The notes below the pieces were generated by a model. The model saw nothing but the letters and a program-made list of their open reading frames with translations. It made no database searches and was not told the DNA's origin. Source: Ischnura elegans (Eukaryota > Arthropoda > Insecta > Odonata > Coenagrionidae). Taken from it: a DNA stretch of 64,000 nt. Shown here piece after piece: positions 12,650-26,520 of this stretch (its first letter is position 1; the number at the start of each line of letters is the position of its first letter). The position numbers and the translations under genes were made by a program. Location: assembly GCF_921293095.1 (NCBI RefSeq), contig NC_060249.1:73481907-73545906 (forward strand), written 5' to 3'.

Positions 12650-13020
12650 TCACTGGTCATCATCACTGGTCAACAATCCTAAGATTAGTTTGACGTAGCT
12701 CACCACTCCATTCTCATCTCAGCTAATCTTTTCACGCTTACGTATTTCTTTCCTTTCATATCCTTCTTTACCTACTCCATACGTTCCGTTCGAGGTCTTC
12801 CATTTCCTTTCTTACCATTCTGTCATGCCATCATATCTCAAGATGTGGCCTATAAGGTTGTTTCGTCTTCTAATTAAGGTTTTTTGAGGCTTCTCTTCTC
12901 TCCTACTCTTCTTAGGACTTGCTCGGTACTAACTCGGTCTATCCATATGATCCTCATCATTCCTCTATAGCATCTAATTTCGAAGGTCTCTGTCCTTGCT
13001 TTCTCTGCTGCTCCACTCAC
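12650..13020 (-). mobile_element. RTE-type LINE 3' end, fragment
   Basis: Second copy of the family at 1030-1400, sharing the 'GGTCAACAATCCTAAGATT' end. On the minus strand it gives GHILRYDGMT-like and NGRPRTERM-like pieces that fit the C-terminal basic segment of RTE LINE ORF2, broken by frameshifts. Confidence 0.6.
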
Positions 13021-13976
13021 TTGGAAAGAAAAATATTAAACATGGCAATCCATTTGCAAAAAAAAACTTGTATATCTCCAAATCCGATTCGTTGCGACAG
13101 ATATTCGACAACAACTGGTAAAAATAGCTCCAAAAACCTTGCTTGCTTGCTTTCAGCTAGCTGATTCTTTTACAAAACAAATGAACAACAAAAACATCAC
13201 CGCTCACATCAAAATTCAAAAACAGGACATAATAGAAATATAAGGAATGGTACAACAAACAATGCAATACATGCCTGTGCGATAAAAAATATTTTTGACT
13301 ACTAAGCTAAAAAAGAAGTATCTATGCTACTCCCATTGATAAATCAATCGAGAATCCGACAAGGTACGGACGGTACATGACGGGCAAATCAATTTTAACT
13401 TCGTTGAGGGTAGGGAAGATATGGACTCATTGAAGCTGGTGCGAGGGCTTCCGCAATGATTTAAAACAGCCAAAAACCCAAATAAATCCAATGTGAAAGA
13501 TGGTCATCCCTCTCCTTAAGTTCATAACGTATTTAAATAGAATACAAAATCTGTCTCCCCGTCAGATAAGCGCTCGCCTGCCTGGCGCAAGCAATACTTA
13601 ATTCAACGGGAAAGAATCTATGCAGCTCGGTCAAAACCTGACTACGCTAGCCGCAGTGCGGGCAGTCATATTTTGTGATCAGTCTGACCCGTTGGTAGGT
13701 ACTAAGCTATGATACCTTTGTAAGTAAAATGTAATTATTGTTGCCTACCGCAACTTTTACAGAAAGACTCCCCCGTAGATTAAGAGCGGCTGCTATTAGC
13801 GCAATGCACTAATTAATTGACTTCTTCATGACGATTACTTCTTTTCTAAAAAGGCAAGAATGAGATACTGCTTTGAAGCAGGAAGAAAACAGGGTAAAAA
13901 GAGAGAATTAATTTGATAGGTGCCAATTCAAGATGGCCATAAACTGTCGATCGTCTCCGACTGTGGTAAATCATCC
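13021..13976. other. noncoding, nothing recognised
   Basis: No feature supported. Confidence 0.4.
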
Positions 13977-14232
13977 ATTCTGTACCTCAGAGGTTAAGGA
14001 CACTATGTCAGTTTTTCCTAATTTTTCAGGAAAGCAATTTTAAGATTTTTAAAAACTTTTACCTGTAATTACTAGATTTGGATAAAATCCCAATAACATT
14101 TTGATACGAAAATGTTGTAAACTTTATCTTGTAGTAACAATTGGTTAAATATTTTTTTAAAAAGTCTTAAAACTTCTCTCCTCAAAAATTAGGAAAACAG
14201 ACATTGTATCCTTTACCTCCGAAGTACAGAAT
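13977..14232. mobile_element. MITE-like inverted-repeat element, 256 bp
   Basis: Imperfect terminal inverted repeats of about 55 bp: the left starts ATTCTGTACCTCAGAGGT and the right ends ACCTCCGAAGTACAGAAT. 'TTTTCCTAATTTTT' follows in both arms. The core is AT-rich and noncoding. The target-site duplication is not clear. Size and structure fit a nonautonomous DNA element. Confidence 0.7.
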
Positions 14233-14489
14233 TGTCTTTAATGAATTTTATATCATAGGTAAATGCCATTTTTCATAACAACCGGAATAAAATATAATTC
14301 GCTTAAGGTCTCTGCAATCCGTTCTGACGAATCCTAATGGCCCAAATAATAATCTCCGACCTCTCAAGAATGCTAACCTCCTTGGATCGTTTAATAAAAT
14401 AATTCGCGCCTTCCATCCACGTGGAATGTTTTCATCAACTCTTCGATGGACGTGGGCATAAATGGACACCATGAATAACAGTTCCTATT

Positions 14490-15535
14490 TATCGACTCAT
14501 TGAATCAGACCAGGGGCACAGAGGGATGACTGTATGGGACAGAAGGGAGAAGGGGACTGAAGGGAGAAGATGGAGATGCATTTAAAGAGACGAGGACACC
14601 CATGGAGAGGAGGAAGCTGGAGGTGGAGGAAAGAGTTCCGAGGGAAAGAAAATTTTAATTTTTTTTTCGAGAAACTCAGGGACTTAATTGGAGGACTTGG
14701 CCGTGGGACGATCTTCCTCTCCACCTCTTGCTGAACGGATGACCCCCACAAGAACAATAGATCGAGCAGAGGATCTCGAAAACGTCGTGAGGGTGGTCGA
14801 AGAAATGGCGTTCGAGATGGATACTGGGATAGCGAGTTGGTAGAGGATTAAGTTGAGGGCAGAGCTGGCTAGGGAAGGTTCCGGTCAGACGAGAAAGACT
14901 ATCCATTCTGCCCCGAGGACCCGGCATCGAACCCTGACGAAAAAAAATCAAAAAAATACTCTCTCCCCACTGCAGATCCATTCATCTGGGCTCTCACTGC
15001 TGATAGTAGGGAAAGAGCGGCCACCTACCACGCGGAAGACGAGAGAGGCCGCATTACGAAAAAAAATATGCGAATAAAAGAGATCGTTCGTGGGGGGGAA
15101 AGAGGGATATCGTAAGAAGGGGCCAGGATGGGGAGAGTTTGAGGCTGGTCGTCGCTTCGTCGGGGAGATCGAGAGGAGATACGGCCGGCATAGATTAGAG
15201 ATAGTGTGAGGAGTATAGGGAGGGTTTCTCAGAGAGGGGGGTTGGGGAGAGAGAGGCTGTGGATTAATACGTCTGGTCGGGAAGGCAAAAATGTGAGAGT
15301 TTCACCCCGTAAAATGTGCGGAGCTAACGATGCGAACAATTGGGAACGAAGGAGTGGAAGAAATAATCAAGAAAGCTGGAAGGGGGTTACCGTGGATTTT
15401 GAAGTACCGCGCAAGATTCGAAGGAGTTTGTCTCTGAGGAGATGTCAATCAAACCAGAGCGATATTGCGATTCGTGGGGCGCCGAAATTCGATATCTATG
15501 TGATGAGGGCCCGAAACCGACGATGAGTAGACGAT
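14490..15535. other. long purine-rich tract
   Basis: About 1 kb with strong G+A bias on the plus strand (GGGAGAAGGGGACTGAAGGG, GGGGGGGAAAGAGGG and similar). Several open frames are a by-product of this bias and overlap on both strands without domains. No gene is supported. Confidence 0.55.
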
Positions 15536-15651
15536 AAGACAATGCTGATTATACTATACGATATAAATACGATAAGACACAAAACAATGCATACACGACA
15601 CTTGTCTGATAATTTTCAAGGTACAATCGAGGAAAGTAACAACATAAATAC

Positions 15652-15838
15652 TTGATAATGATAAGCGAAGATATCGTATTGTCCACAATTTATTAACCGG
15701 AATTGAATTGGAATTTGAGTTTTTTTGTTATTTTTGTATTAGAACTTGATGATGATTGTATAACAATCGAAACACGTGTAGTATTCGGTTAATAAATTGT
15801 GGACAATACGATACCTTCGTTTATCATTATCATTAGTT
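15652..15838 (+). repeat. inverted repeat with hammerhead-like core
   Basis: Arms of about 50 bp around 'TATTGTCCACAATTTATTAA' (about 15677) and its complement (about 15787). Between them the plus strand reads TTGATGA, T, GATTGT, ATA, ACAATC, GAAAC, then ACACGTGTA. This is a perfect 6-bp stem II and a palindromic stem III, with the invariant first C changed to T. It looks like a Penelope-like terminal pair. Confidence 0.55.
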
Positions 15839-17500
15839 AAATTTCACGACATATCTCCTAAGAAAGTTGACTTTAAACATAACTACTTTCCAGAAGTATG
15901 TGCTGCTACAATTTTGCTGCAAAAATAATCCTTTTTTAATTTGATTTCATTTCCTTTGTTTTTTTCCAAGATTATCATTATTGCATATTTCTTATGTATA
16001 AAAAGTTTATTTGGGAAACATTTTTAAGCAAAAACATGCACAGTATTACGATTGTATTCCTGAAGGCGATCTCTCCAACACGTAATAGCCTCTAGAGTCA
16101 CCCTAAAGTTCCAAAATGTAGTTGTATGTTTGATAGTTACATGCTTAAATTATTTAAGGAGCAATAAATAAATTATATTATTTTTGAAGACTGAGTCGTA
16201 ATAAGTAGCAGTGGACCTCTTAATGTTCAATCCAAAAAAATCAGTCAATAGGACAAAATATCTGAATGCTTGTAGCATTAACAAGCGACAGTAAGCTCTA
16301 CTAGCATCAACTTTTCACTTAGCAATATTTTATTGATTTATATCACTCTCTACATTTTCATACCCAAAAAATACAAACACAAAGTATATAACTTGCAATT
16401 TTACGGGCTATAAATATATGCCGAGAAATCCGGAAAGAGAAGTAGATAACTGTTAAATAATCATTTAAATACATGATGACCATAGAAAATGGAACCAAAC
16501 CATAGTGCCAAAGTGAGGAATAAAATTGGGAGAATTTAATTGCAACCAGGTACTGGTAGCTTAATTGTTCTTTATCAAGCTCGCTAAGATTCAAAATCAA
16601 TACTTAGAGGATAGATAAATTTTCCACCCCCGTCTGTGTCATAATTTGGAGACAAATCTTTTTCCGCTTGATCCACGCCTGCGCATCACATAGCGCAAAG
16701 CAGGTTTGAATCAAAGCAGGCATGGCCAGTACATCAATTGAGATGGTACTAATGTCATAGTCAATGAGAAATGTCAGGCGTTTTGATTTAATGAAGAATC
16801 CGTCGTATTTACATCATCCCAATTATGTCCATCCGTAGTGGTACAATACGATATAATGTTATTCTACTTAACATAAATATGTCTTTTAACCAATCTAAAT
16901 ACGGAACACAATTCGGCAACCTAGAAATAAACTATTTCTAGAGGTGAGATGGCCATTTCTGGGATAAATTAGTTGCAATTCATCGTCTAGCATAGACAAA
17001 AAAGATATTTAATATTTTTTTGTGTTTGCAGTATAAATTCGTTGCATCATAATTGAATAGTGCAAAGCGCAAATTTCAGTTAATGCCACGCATCAAGAAC
17101 AAACACACGCATCTCTCTGCAGCAATCTGAGTCAATTTTCTTGCCATTTGTAGAAGAAAGAGTTCTCTTCTTATCAAGTCTAATACCTAATAAATAAGAT
17201 ATCACTTGGAAATCTACTATAAATTTAAGATGTGTGAAAACCATAAAAATGTTCATAGGCTTCAAAATTGGGTAAATGAATAACTAGTGCTAATGGCGAA
17301 CAGTCAATATATAAATTAAACATGCCGTTGTGCCCGAAATAACGGAATAAAGGTTTACGTGACGCATCGCCCCATCTAGATGAACGCCCTGAAATGGAGC
17401 ACAAGCTAAGCTCACCAATTTTTCCCCATCTCCGAATGCGTGACGAAACATTTTTCCCTTTCGCTAGATGGCCCGACATTTGAACTCACCCATGATTGAA
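15839..17500. other. AT-rich noncoding
   Basis: No exon, RNA gene or bounded element recognised. Confidence 0.4.
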
Positions 17501-17870
17501 GGTATTGTCAGGAAAATGACTGAGGAGGCACGACGGTAAAATATTGGAGCGGAAACTTATAGGGAGAAATGATTGGGCATAATGGAACGATTTTCGGCAG
17601 GCGCTGGCGGGGAAAGGATTTGGAGGAAATGAAAGGCGGGAGAAATTGAGAGGAAGGGACTAAATAAACAGGGCATCATGGGGCCGTGGCAAAAAGAAAA
17701 AAAGATGAAGGCTCAGGGGAAAATAAAGGTAGAGAAATCGGTGGCGAAAATTAATGATAGGACAAAGAGAATGGAAAATCAACAGGAATATGGGATGGAA
17801 GAAAGTAATACCGCGCGCTTTCGAAAAAAAACGTGAAATAATTGAGCTCACTACAGGGATTACAAATTTT
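17500..17870. other. purine-rich tract
   Basis: G+A-rich plus strand similar in style to 14490-15535. No gene supported. Confidence 0.45.
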
Positions 17871-17990
17871 ATGGGTCACACACACCAATGATTGAATTCA
17901 CCATGAAAAAATCATTTGGTTTAGCCGGAATTCGAACCCGAATCTCCCGATTTCCGGCCATTACTTGTATACTACTACTTATACCAGCAG
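17871..17990 (-). mobile_element. tRNA-derived SINE fragment
   Basis: The minus strand carries GGGTTCGAATTCC (17927-17939), matching the pol III box B consensus, preceded by GTAATGGCCGGAAATCGGGA and followed by an AT-rich body. Box A is weak. A SINE head is likelier than a working tRNA. Confidence 0.5.
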
Positions 17991-20900
17991 TACCAGCGAT
18001 ACCAACCGATACAGATACCACTACCAGGATGTAACTAACTTTTCCCAATTTTATGCCTCATTTTAATTCTATGGTTCAGTTCCATTTTCTATGGTAAAAA
18101 TGTATTTAAATTTTTATTTAAGAGTAATCTTCTCTTTCCCAATTTCTCGGCATGTTTTATAGCCCATTATAATGCAAAAGATAAAGTCGTTGTGATTGCA
18201 GGTATTTTTTCGGTAATCAAAATGTATAGGGTTGTCTACATCACTGCATTGCCAACGCCATAGAATGGCTGTTATACGCCAATGCCATGAGAAGATTTTA
18301 ATGTTACCCGGAAGGAAAAGGGAGTCTTCAGTTCAAGGTTTATCGAACCGGTGTTGACGACTCAAGTCCTCACTGTGGCACATGAGACGGACATCCAGTC
18401 ATTGCCGAGCCATTGTTGGAGAAATTAATCCTTAATTCCCAGACGGATGTTTTCCCAAGCACTGCATCGAACAAGTAAATTGGTACGCAGTCAAGAGCAC
18501 GGTGCAAAGTTTTATATACCAAGTGTGAAATAGTCTTCAGTTCTTAGAACTCGTTTATCAAATATGTTGTGCCTCCTACTTCGTGAACTAGAACCCAATA
18601 CTCAATTGTTTTGTGAACTTCGTAAGTTTTCACTTCATTGAAGCGAAAGACTCCCGTTAGTTTTAGTGACGAAAGCACATATTTTGAAAATTATGAAGGG
18701 GTATTATTCCTAATGATTATTCGATGGTTTTATAAATTTTTTCAAGACTCCGCAATCGTATTCAATTAAAATTTGCCAGCAAGCGAAATTTCGTATAGCC
18801 CTTGTAGTTCCAAAATTATTGTATCCAAATGTGTCATCTCCTTAAGAAATTGCGAGGTCGTCAAAAACCAAACGAGAAAAATGAATCACCGAAGGCTAAT
18901 AAAATTTCTGCACACGATATTAAAAGGTGTGCAGTTGAATGAATTTGAAATTTCGGCATTCATAGTTTTTCGATATTAAAATTTCACCTATAAATTATAA
19001 ATTTGTCAGAAAACGAGGCATCGTTAGCTAGATGTGTGAAATGGCATCTAAAATGACTCTTCGTGAACATCCCAGGAAATCATCCCACATGATTTATGGG
19101 CAAATAAGTGGGCTCATCTTGAATTTCAAATCGACAGATTTTCACAAACACACAATTTATCTTTTAGGGCAGCGTTTATGATTTCATTGGGGACACGATG
19201 ATTTGATTGAAAGTGTAAGTTATATGGAAAAATGCTTAGATAGTATTTCTTTACGAATGCTAAAATATAACTAATTGGTACTAAGTGAAACCAATCAAAA
19301 TTATTTAATTTTTATGCATACACTGAATTATGTTTCGCAACTGACAGTAATAAAGTTGGGTACCATAAAATCGGCGAGTATATGGAACGGAAAGTTCACA
19401 GAACGGTGAACAGAAATATTCAGGATTTTGGGAACAAATTTCTTTTTTTTTCTGTGCACATTCTAGCATCTTGCCGTCATCTCCCCGAAACATAATCCAT
19501 AAAAGCACTATTTTTATCCATAATAACACCATCGTCTAAGGGAAAAGGTACTTGTATGGTCTTTAAAAATATTGATTCAAAGGGCATATACCAATATTGA
19601 AAAAGATTCAATCGATTGATAGAAATAGCATCTTTCCATTATGTTCCAAATGAATGGCCTGGAGACCACTGATTCATGAAGACTAATTCACCTGATTCAT
19701 ACGCGCAAGAAGAATAGAAAAATTATGTGTTAGCAAGAATTAAAAGTCATGGTAGAGAAAAAAATTGCAGAAAAAAACTAAAATCTGAGTTAAACGACCG
19801 TTGTAATTTAGGTCAACGGTAATTTATTTTAAGTTAGGGAATCTGCAATAAGAAGAAGTGAACAAGTTCACACAGGCTAAAGAATGGAATGAGCAAAAGA
19901 AGACGACTAAGGAGATTGGGCAGAGAAAGGAAAGGGGTATTGATTCGTATCCACCTGGGCTCCGGGCAATTCATCCACCGCTCCAAAAACGTTCTCACAA
20001 ATTGGTTATCAATTTTAGAGGCATCGGAGGCCATACTTAAAAATCATATCGCACGACTTATTCCCCTGAAATTGGACTGTGGTATACATTGAGAGGCTTT
20101 CTGCCTTCCATTACATTGAGTGATTTCTAAATGCCAGAAAATTTTCTTTCTGCTGGGCAACTACAACGGCGAGTACACTATTAGGTAGATGGGAGATGAG
20201 AATATCATGACCAATATTAAGTTAGAAGATGCGGTAGGAACTTTTGATGCCGGTGCTATTTCCCTTTTTCCACCTGATAAAACATCACTAAAATATGCTA
20301 CCTCTAGACAAATTTGAGTAATCAACTTCAGAACCTCTTTTTTAAAACTAGCGATATGAAATAAATGCAATCGTGCCATCTAATCTTGAATGTTAACTAA
20401 AATCCAATTGATTCTTTCATTAACCATAAATTAAAACGCTCATCGATAGTCATAATTCACTTGCCTTCTATCATAAATAATATCACCTCAAAAATTAGAT
20501 AGAAAATATCCCCTAATCTGCGGTGAAAAATTCACGCGGAAGATTGCAACTGTTCATCAGGAAATTCACCACCATTTTTATTTCAATCATCCATCGACAC
20601 ATGGCGATTTCCTAAATCTAGTTGTCTTCGTATTTCTCAGCAGCCGAGTCAGGCCAGCAGGTACTCGCTGTACATCTGACTGGTCAGCTGCACCATTAAG
20701 TTCCCTTAAGAAAATAGAAAACCAAGATTCTCGCTTCAATACAAAGCCAAAAAACCTTGGTAGGTAACTGATTTCAACGTTTTTATTCATAATAAATTTT
20801 AAAAATTCTAATAAATTCTTCAGAAAAACTTTAACTTCAGAACTATGAACAAAATTTTACTCAGGCCTCCTGAGCCACTTCACCGTAACTGCACACCTTA

Positions 20901-22640
20901 CGTCATTCCGCCACTTCACAGTCACTCATAAGGTATTATACATCCCTGTTGTCCGCTCATTTCTTGCCCTCATTAAGAATTCATTGAAAATAAATAACTT
21001 TTCATGTCACCCATATTCCGTAACTGTGCATTAGCGCAATTGACGTTCGAGGTCAACCGTCTCAATAAATACGGTTGAAGGTCATGCCGTCATAAAATAT
21101 TCCAAAAGTACTCCCAGCTAAATTATTGATGGAAAATCATTATTTACACTAAATACCAAAGTACCAATGAAGTACGCGGGATTCGACTCATTTTCGCATC
21201 ATGACATCCCCTGCCACAATACGTACATAACAAATTCCTGGAAAGTTTCTTTAGGTACCGTCAACACGTCACACCGTCAGCGAGATTACGTCAGAGCAGA
21301 TCAAATATTTGCCAGATTTAAGCTTCGATTTGAATTCAAGGCGCTGGAAATTCAGATCGGTCAAAATGAAGGTAGGATTCGAATAGACTTCTGCTCCAGG
21401 ACATTAAATAAACAACAGAAATATCATAAAATGTATAGAGGATGTAGGTGACACAAAGCCTAATAATTAATAAAAGTATTCAAATACCTCAGAATTGTGT
21501 GTTAAACAGGTAAGAAAAATTCTTCATAAAACTTGCTAAATTGTAGCGCGCTAGTTCCCAGCGAAACACAAACTTTTAATAAACTTTAGAACCCATGCTG
21601 AAAATCACCGACAGTCCCAAATACATCGAGGAAACAATTGCTGAAATCATTTAAAAATACCATTTACAACAGTAAAGAGCGGAGCGTAATATTAGAGACA
21701 AAATTTGGTCAATGTTTTCATCCTCGCACTCAACTGCTTCCATCCTGCGGATAGCGTAAGCGTAAAAATGCACATACATCACGTACACTACATTCTTCTC
21801 CTTAGGAGACTCACTCTCAAATTTTTAAAATAGGAAATCGGGTTCCGTAACTGGATGCTATGTAAATTGACTTCAATACTGCCTTTGATTCGAGCAAAGC
21901 CTTAAATTCACAGTCATGCCTGACTCCTCTCTCCTCCCCGAGGTCTTACATTACCCGAAAGATTCCCTGAGGCGCAAACAGATTTATGGGGCGAATTTCT
22001 CTATATTTCAATCAATCGAAATGACCGTCCATGGAACCGAGAATAAGCATAGCAATTGTGACTTATGTATTTGATGGAAGCATCTAAATTCTATTGCGAT
22101 AAAACATGTTCAACTGCTTTTTGATGATGTGATAATGTAAAATCGTTGATCATACATAATTGACCAATTGCAACAGAAGTACATTCTGTAAAATTGGCAA
22201 TTGAAAAAATTGAATATCAATTAACCATCGGTAGTCGATTTCCCTTTTGACAACCGGGTCACCATCTAAATTTGTTCACAGTACTCAATGGCGAAAATTG
22301 AACCAGTCCATCAGAGTGAATGCAAACATGAGTACCCAAGGTGGCTGCGCAGAACCAAAAGCTGAGGCCAATAAGGCAACCCCAACTAGCAACAGCCATT
22401 GCTAGCAAATATAATACTTAAAACTGCAATTCACTTGAATTCTAAAACTAATCCTTCTCCGTCAGGAATAAAATTTAATGAAAATAAAATTTCCCCTCGA
22501 AATAAAATGCACGAAAACAAGCAATGTCGTCGTAGTTAGAAAATTATTAAGTGATCCACTGTTTTTTCTATTTCAATCTTGATTCAATGCGCAGTACCCG
22601 AAAATCGCTCTTGTATATGCAGACTCTGAGAGACTAAACC
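17991..22640. other. AT-rich noncoding, 4.6 kb
   Basis: I found no supportable exon or bounded transposon. The many short open frames overlap on opposite strands and carry no motif. Confidence 0.4.
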
Positions 22641-23128
22641 CACGAAAACTAGTCGCGGGTTGTCGCACAAGAAAGCTGTTCTCTTCGGATTCAGAGGGGA
22701 ATTTTGGGTAGGGGGAGGTAAATAGGAGAGATGCTGGGAGTTAGGGGAAGGAAAAAAGTGTGGATCAGACGGAAGAGGGAATACTATAGGCGTGGAAAAA
22801 AACCTTTGGATTAAATGCGATTTATGGCAGAAGAAAACACGAATCCACACTCACGATTTCTCATTCAGCGGCGATATCCTTTCCGGAGAGAAAAAAAATG
22901 GAAGAGCCAACTTTTTCCCATTCCCTTATTCCTTACCCCTCTTTCCCAAAACCTCTTTCAGAGGGAGTTCCCCAACCCCTCTCTTTGTTTCCCCAAATAT
23001 TCCGCCACCCCCAGCACTATCCATATAAACACTCTTCACCCCAACCTAACCATTTCCAGCTCTCCTATAGCAACCCTCGCCTTGGCTACCCCACTCATTC
23101 CATGCACACACACAATGTACATATATCA
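22641..23128. other. purine-to-pyrimidine switch tract
   Basis: A G+A-rich segment (about 22680-22780) is followed by a C+T-rich one (22890-23090). No gene supported. Confidence 0.5.
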
Positions 23129-24190
23129 ATTCCAATGCGAAAGACTTTCCTTCTTACGTTTTCTATTCCATTCAGCGCAAAATAATCCAAGGCTTTTTTC
23201 CGCGTCCTCTACATACTTCCTTACTTGACTATACAGTGTATAGTATACACCACTATCAGAGTGGACAAATGTTTTTTTCTACACCGCGTATTGGGTCAAT
23301 TATGATCAAGAATTAATTACTCAATAGCAGTGATTGGAATCCAGGGCACACTGCAATTGTAAGAAGCTGTGGATACATATTAATACATTTTAAGGCATTA
23401 CCAGATTTTGTAGAGTGTATTATTCCCTGCAGTAGCTCTTTATTTAGAAGTATTAAAATTGCTACCACAAGCAAAGAGAGATGACTTGGAAAATGATCAT
23501 GAACATGTGCGTGAAATTCCAATGTGAAAGACTTTCCTTCTTACGTTTTCCTTTCCTATTCAGCGTAGAATAGTCCAAGGCTTCTTTCCACGTCCTCTAC
23601 ATACTTCCTTGACTCTTCACCAATATCAGAAAGGACACATTATTTTTTCAACCCCGTATATTAATTTAATTATAATAAAGAATTACTCAAAGAATTAATT
23701 AGAATCCATGGCTCCCTAGTGAAATTGACTGATGGTGAATTCCAAGGCTTCGTTCAGCTTCCTCTACATATTTCCTTGCTTGACTAGTCACCATTACCAG
23801 AGAGGATAATTTATTTTTTCAACACCGTATATTGAGTCCATTATCATAAAGAATTACTAAATAGCAGTAATTACAATCCATGGCTCTTTAATGAAATTGA
23901 ATGATGGTGAAATCTAAGGCTTCTCTCCTCTTCCTATTTATATTTCTTTACTTGACTAGCCACCATAATACAGAATTGCGCACCAGCAGTAATTAGAATC
24001 AAAAGCTCAATAGCGAAATTGTACGAAGCTGTGAGTATATATTGATATATTTTCAGCCATAACATGGTAATTATAGGGGGTATTATTCCCTGCACCAAAC
24101 ATTTATTTACAAACTTTAAAATTGCAGCACAAGCAAAGAGAGATACTAGGGAAAATAATTCTGAATATGTGCGTGAGGTTTTTAACGTAA
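23129..24190 (+). repeat. diverged tandem array
   Basis: The block 'AAAGACTTTCCTTCTTACGT' appears at about 23139 and 23527. 'CCAAGGCTT' plus 'CCTCTACATA' recurs at about 23186, 23574 and 23741, with a degenerate copy near 23914. 'ACAAGCAAAGAGAGAT' occurs at about 23467 and 24130. Spacings are about 388, 167 and 173 bp, so long units and shortened ones are mixed. Confidence 0.7.
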
Positions 24191-26200
24191 TTCTTTTATT
24201 TTTCTATTATCTGGTATCTATTTACCAAATAAGACATTCCAATCATAATGACAGGAAAATATTTGCCAGACCTCGCTCCTCCTTAGTTTTCAACGTAAGT
24301 GTTAAGTCGGCCCATTCAGAATTATTCAATACTAAATATATATCCCAACAGATACACCTCACGGCGTGAGTAGATTCTAACTCTCAAAATTTCATGAATT
24401 TAATGCACTCAAATAATATTTTTACTATCCTTGGATAAAAAAATTTTCTAAATAATATCAACGATTTGTAATCAAATATGAACCCTATTTCGTTTCATTA
24501 ATTAACTACATAAGAAGTATGTTCGTCAGTAGCAGTATCAAAAAATGAGTACTTATTTGGTAATACGGTTCATTCTTGTGATTTTAAAGAATACTTGACG
24601 GTTAAATTAATTAATCTAAATGTGCTCCGTAAATAAAAATGTAGACAGGTGACAGAAACATGAAATTCGTAATGAGCTTTAAGTGACGTAAATCATTGTA
24701 TATATTGAAGTGCGAAAGCATAACGTATTTGGAATAATTAAAAAAAGTCATAGGGCAAGTTGAATTACCTGAAAGTCACGTTAATTTCTTTGAAAATCAC
24801 ATGATTGGAAGCTGATGTAGCAATGAAAGACATTAGAAGCAACGAAATGGGGAAAAATAAACTTTCACAATTTTCGCTCAAAACATCACTTGCAAAAAGA
24901 TAAGACGAATTGCTTGAATAAATTGAGCTTGAAAATTATAAGAGAGGATGGTTAAAAAGATTTTTCAAAGAGATGTTCCATGGTACCTATACATCACCAT
25001 ATAAATCAGTATAAATTACGCGGCAGCAATAATTATAATACTTGATCACTATGAATCATCATGATGATTCTTAGTGCTTTACTGGAAAATGATAGTTTAA
25101 TATTCGGTAAAATTTCAGTTTCCAACACGTTTACCTATTCTTGTAATAAATTTTCGAGGCTTACTGGGTGTGAAAATAATGTTTTACATGAATTTTTTAA
25201 GTAATGAAAATGAATAAGTATAACGACACTTTTAATAGCTAGGTAAAACATAAATACCAGAGTGCATTTAACTGTACGAATCCCTTGGCACCACATAGCA
25301 ATTGTCTACCTGCCTTTGCTAACCTCCCTAAAAAACTCTACCCTCAGAACAGCCGATAAACATCTTCCTCAGTAAAATGATTGATTTGCACCTCCATAAA
25401 ATAGTTCACGATGCGTTTCATCATCGTGCCATATTAATTGGTGAAAAACGCTCGCTTCACCGACTATCTATTTCCTTCTATATCGGTTTCGAGATTGTGT
25501 GACACAATCTAGACCAGGAGGCTCGTGAACCAGAAGATGTACCGCTAACTGAACCGGATAAGTTATTAATTACTTTAATACGTCTCAATTGAAGGATTCC
25601 ACACATTAGGGACAGATTCTATTCTAAAAATCTTTAATTGTAAAAAATACCATGTACGGAAATGTCCACGTTTATTAGCTTAAAGAGTTCTGTACATAAT
25701 TTCTTACAAGGTAATAAAAACAATTAAAGTTCAATTCCAACGAGCTTCGCTACGGGTGCAAGCAACGCGAAGTAAAAATATCACAAAGGAGTCGCAAGCT
25801 AGAAAATTTCAGTAACTTCTGGGAGTCGGAAAGCATGTCCGAATAATAAATGAGTAACGCTCATTTGCTTTGCATTGCATTTGCTCAACTCTAATGAAGC
25901 TTACTTAATTAACAAGTCCTATTTATCTTCGAAGGCACAGATGCCATAAATTACACACGGCTATACGGCACTAAACTCAAAATATATTCTCTATGAACGG
26001 ATCACATTTCAACGAAAAATCATTTTATCATCCAATTAAATATTGTGAAAATTATCATATTACAATACCAAGCAACTGAAGACAGAGTTTTACTTATCGG
26101 GGGGCAATTCCCTTCAATCCTTCCACTATCAAACCTCGAGATTCTCTTTATTCTCAAGTCTCCGGGGAGAAATCACAGTTACCGGTTTGGTTCCACGGTC
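24191..26200. other. AT-rich noncoding
   Basis: No feature supported. Confidence 0.4.
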
Positions 26201-26520
26201 GCAATCCGCGTTCCCGCATTATATCCTCTCCTTATGCCAACCGTCAAACTCCAACCGCACATCCCCCCCTCCGAACTGAAATTGACTGTAGCCCCCTGCT
26301 GCTGTCACATCCCTTCGCTTTCACCCCCTTATCGAGGTCCGTCAGGCCACTCCGCGCCGAATTCAATTCGCCTTATCGTTTGCAAATACAGATTCCCCCT
26401 CCTCCTTCCGCTGCGCCCGCATTTCCTCCTCAGAGAAACACACGCTGCGCCGCAGACAAACTCCATTCTTTCACACGCACTCGATTTTTTTTTAAACCCC
26501 AACTTCTTACCCAGGACTCG
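26201..26520. other. pyrimidine-rich tract
   Basis: C+T-rich plus strand (CATCCCCCCCTCC and CCCCCTCCTCCTTCC-type runs). A 162-codon open frame across it lacks any domain and is explained by the composition. Confidence 0.45.

Noticed and set aside
14676..15526. Open frames on both strands in the purine-rich block
   Set aside because: Explained by base bias; residue content is repetitive and no family resemblance is seen.
22815..23228. 137-codon open frame with overlapping neighbours
   Set aside because: Three overlapping frames on the same strand through pyrimidine-rich DNA, with no domain and no splice context.
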